From Musa acuminata AAA Group (Eukaryota > Streptophyta > Magnoliopsida > Zingiberales > Musaceae), in the NCBI RefSeq assembly GCF_036884655.1, contig NC_088357.1, positions 46,924,001-46,988,000 of the forward strand: DNA of 64,000 nucleotides, given 5' to 3'. Position numbers and translations under genes: made by a program. This document shows positions 63,761 to 64,000 of the stretch, one piece after another. How positions within the stretch are numbered: the stretch's first letter is position 1; every line of letters begins with the position of its first letter. Under the pieces are notes generated by a model, which worked only from the letters and a program-made list of their open reading frames with translations, was not told where the DNA came from and ran no database searches.

Positions 63761-64000
63761 TGCCCAAGATACGTGAGTTGAGAAAACCTAACTAGTATAA
63801 TGAGAAATCTACCATAGTAAAAGTGCAAGGTTGAATGTGCATAAGAGGCATGAGTCGGGAAAATCTAACTAACGCAATGAGAAATCCGTTATAGCAAAGG
63901 CATAAGATCAAATATGCCCGAGGTACATAAGTCGGGAAAATTCAACTTGCGTGATAAGATATTTACCACAATAGAGGTGCAAGGCCAAATGTACCCAAGA
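63761..64000. repeat. 77-bp tandem repeat running off the window
   Basis: Unit starts at 63761, 63838, 63915 and about 63991 (spacings 77, 77, 76). Each unit contains GAGTCGGGAAAA-CTAACT, GCAATGAGAAATC-ACCATAG and GTGCAAGGTCAAATGT-type blocks. Diverged by roughly one change in five to eight bases by eye. Sits directly behind the gypsy-like leader. Confidence 0.85.

Noticed and set aside
63761..64000. CRISPR-like array
   Set aside because: The 77-bp units are contiguous and diverged with no unique spacers, in a plant nuclear context.

Overview
The window is plant nuclear DNA: AT-rich, with intron-rich genes split by GT-AG introns, abundant decayed retroelements and long microsatellites. Gene content (a chloroplast light-harvesting protein, a PRE/ILI helix-loop-helix protein, a MYB-CC factor) makes it an angiosperm. 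A non-grass monocot such as a Zingiberales species (Musa or Ensete type) is my guess from the intron and repeat style; nothing in the sequence proves it.

Six protein-coding genes are supported by exon-by-exon reconstruction with continuous reading frames. In order: a PRE/ILI-type atypical HLH regulator (9.06-9.43 kb, +); LHCB7, a minor chlorophyll a/b-binding protein with large introns (13.79-23.81 kb, -); an F-box/LRR protein resembling Arabidopsis F-box protein At-B (24.59-31.13 kb, -); DXO1, the plant RNA decapping/deNADding exonuclease, in 13 exons (34.97-47.53 kb, +); a compact MYB-CC (PHR1-like, GARP) transcription factor (48.16-49.35 kb, -); and a DUF1666 protein with a hydrophobic N-terminus (53.14-55.62 kb, -). 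LHCB7 and the F-box gene lie head to tail with only 772 bp between coding ends. DXO1 and the MYB-CC gene are convergent. The genes share no obvious pathway; this is an ordinary plant gene cluster, not an operon-like system.

The rest is mostly repeats. 3.9-6.8 kb carries a decayed L1-type LINE on the minus strand. 57.0-61.5 kb carries a degenerate but still LTR-flanked Ty1/copia element on the minus strand. The right edge (from about 63.1 kb) shows the end of a Ty3/gypsy-like LTR with TATA box and primer-binding-like site, followed by a 77-bp tandem array running out of the window. LHCB7 introns hold a 264-bp hAT-type MITE with a perfect 8-bp target duplication, a near-perfect 79-bp direct repeat and a SINE-like tRNA-derived piece. 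Several local segmental tandem duplications touch gene ends (3' of LHCB7, 3' end of DXO1).

I found no clearly new biological system. The points most worth a second look are splicing peculiarities (a GC-AG intron and a 72-nt stop-free, in-frame intron in the MYB-CC gene, an out-of-frame overlapping upstream ORF there, and a tandem donor in the DUF1666 gene), the duplicated DXO1 tail, and the small repeat families.
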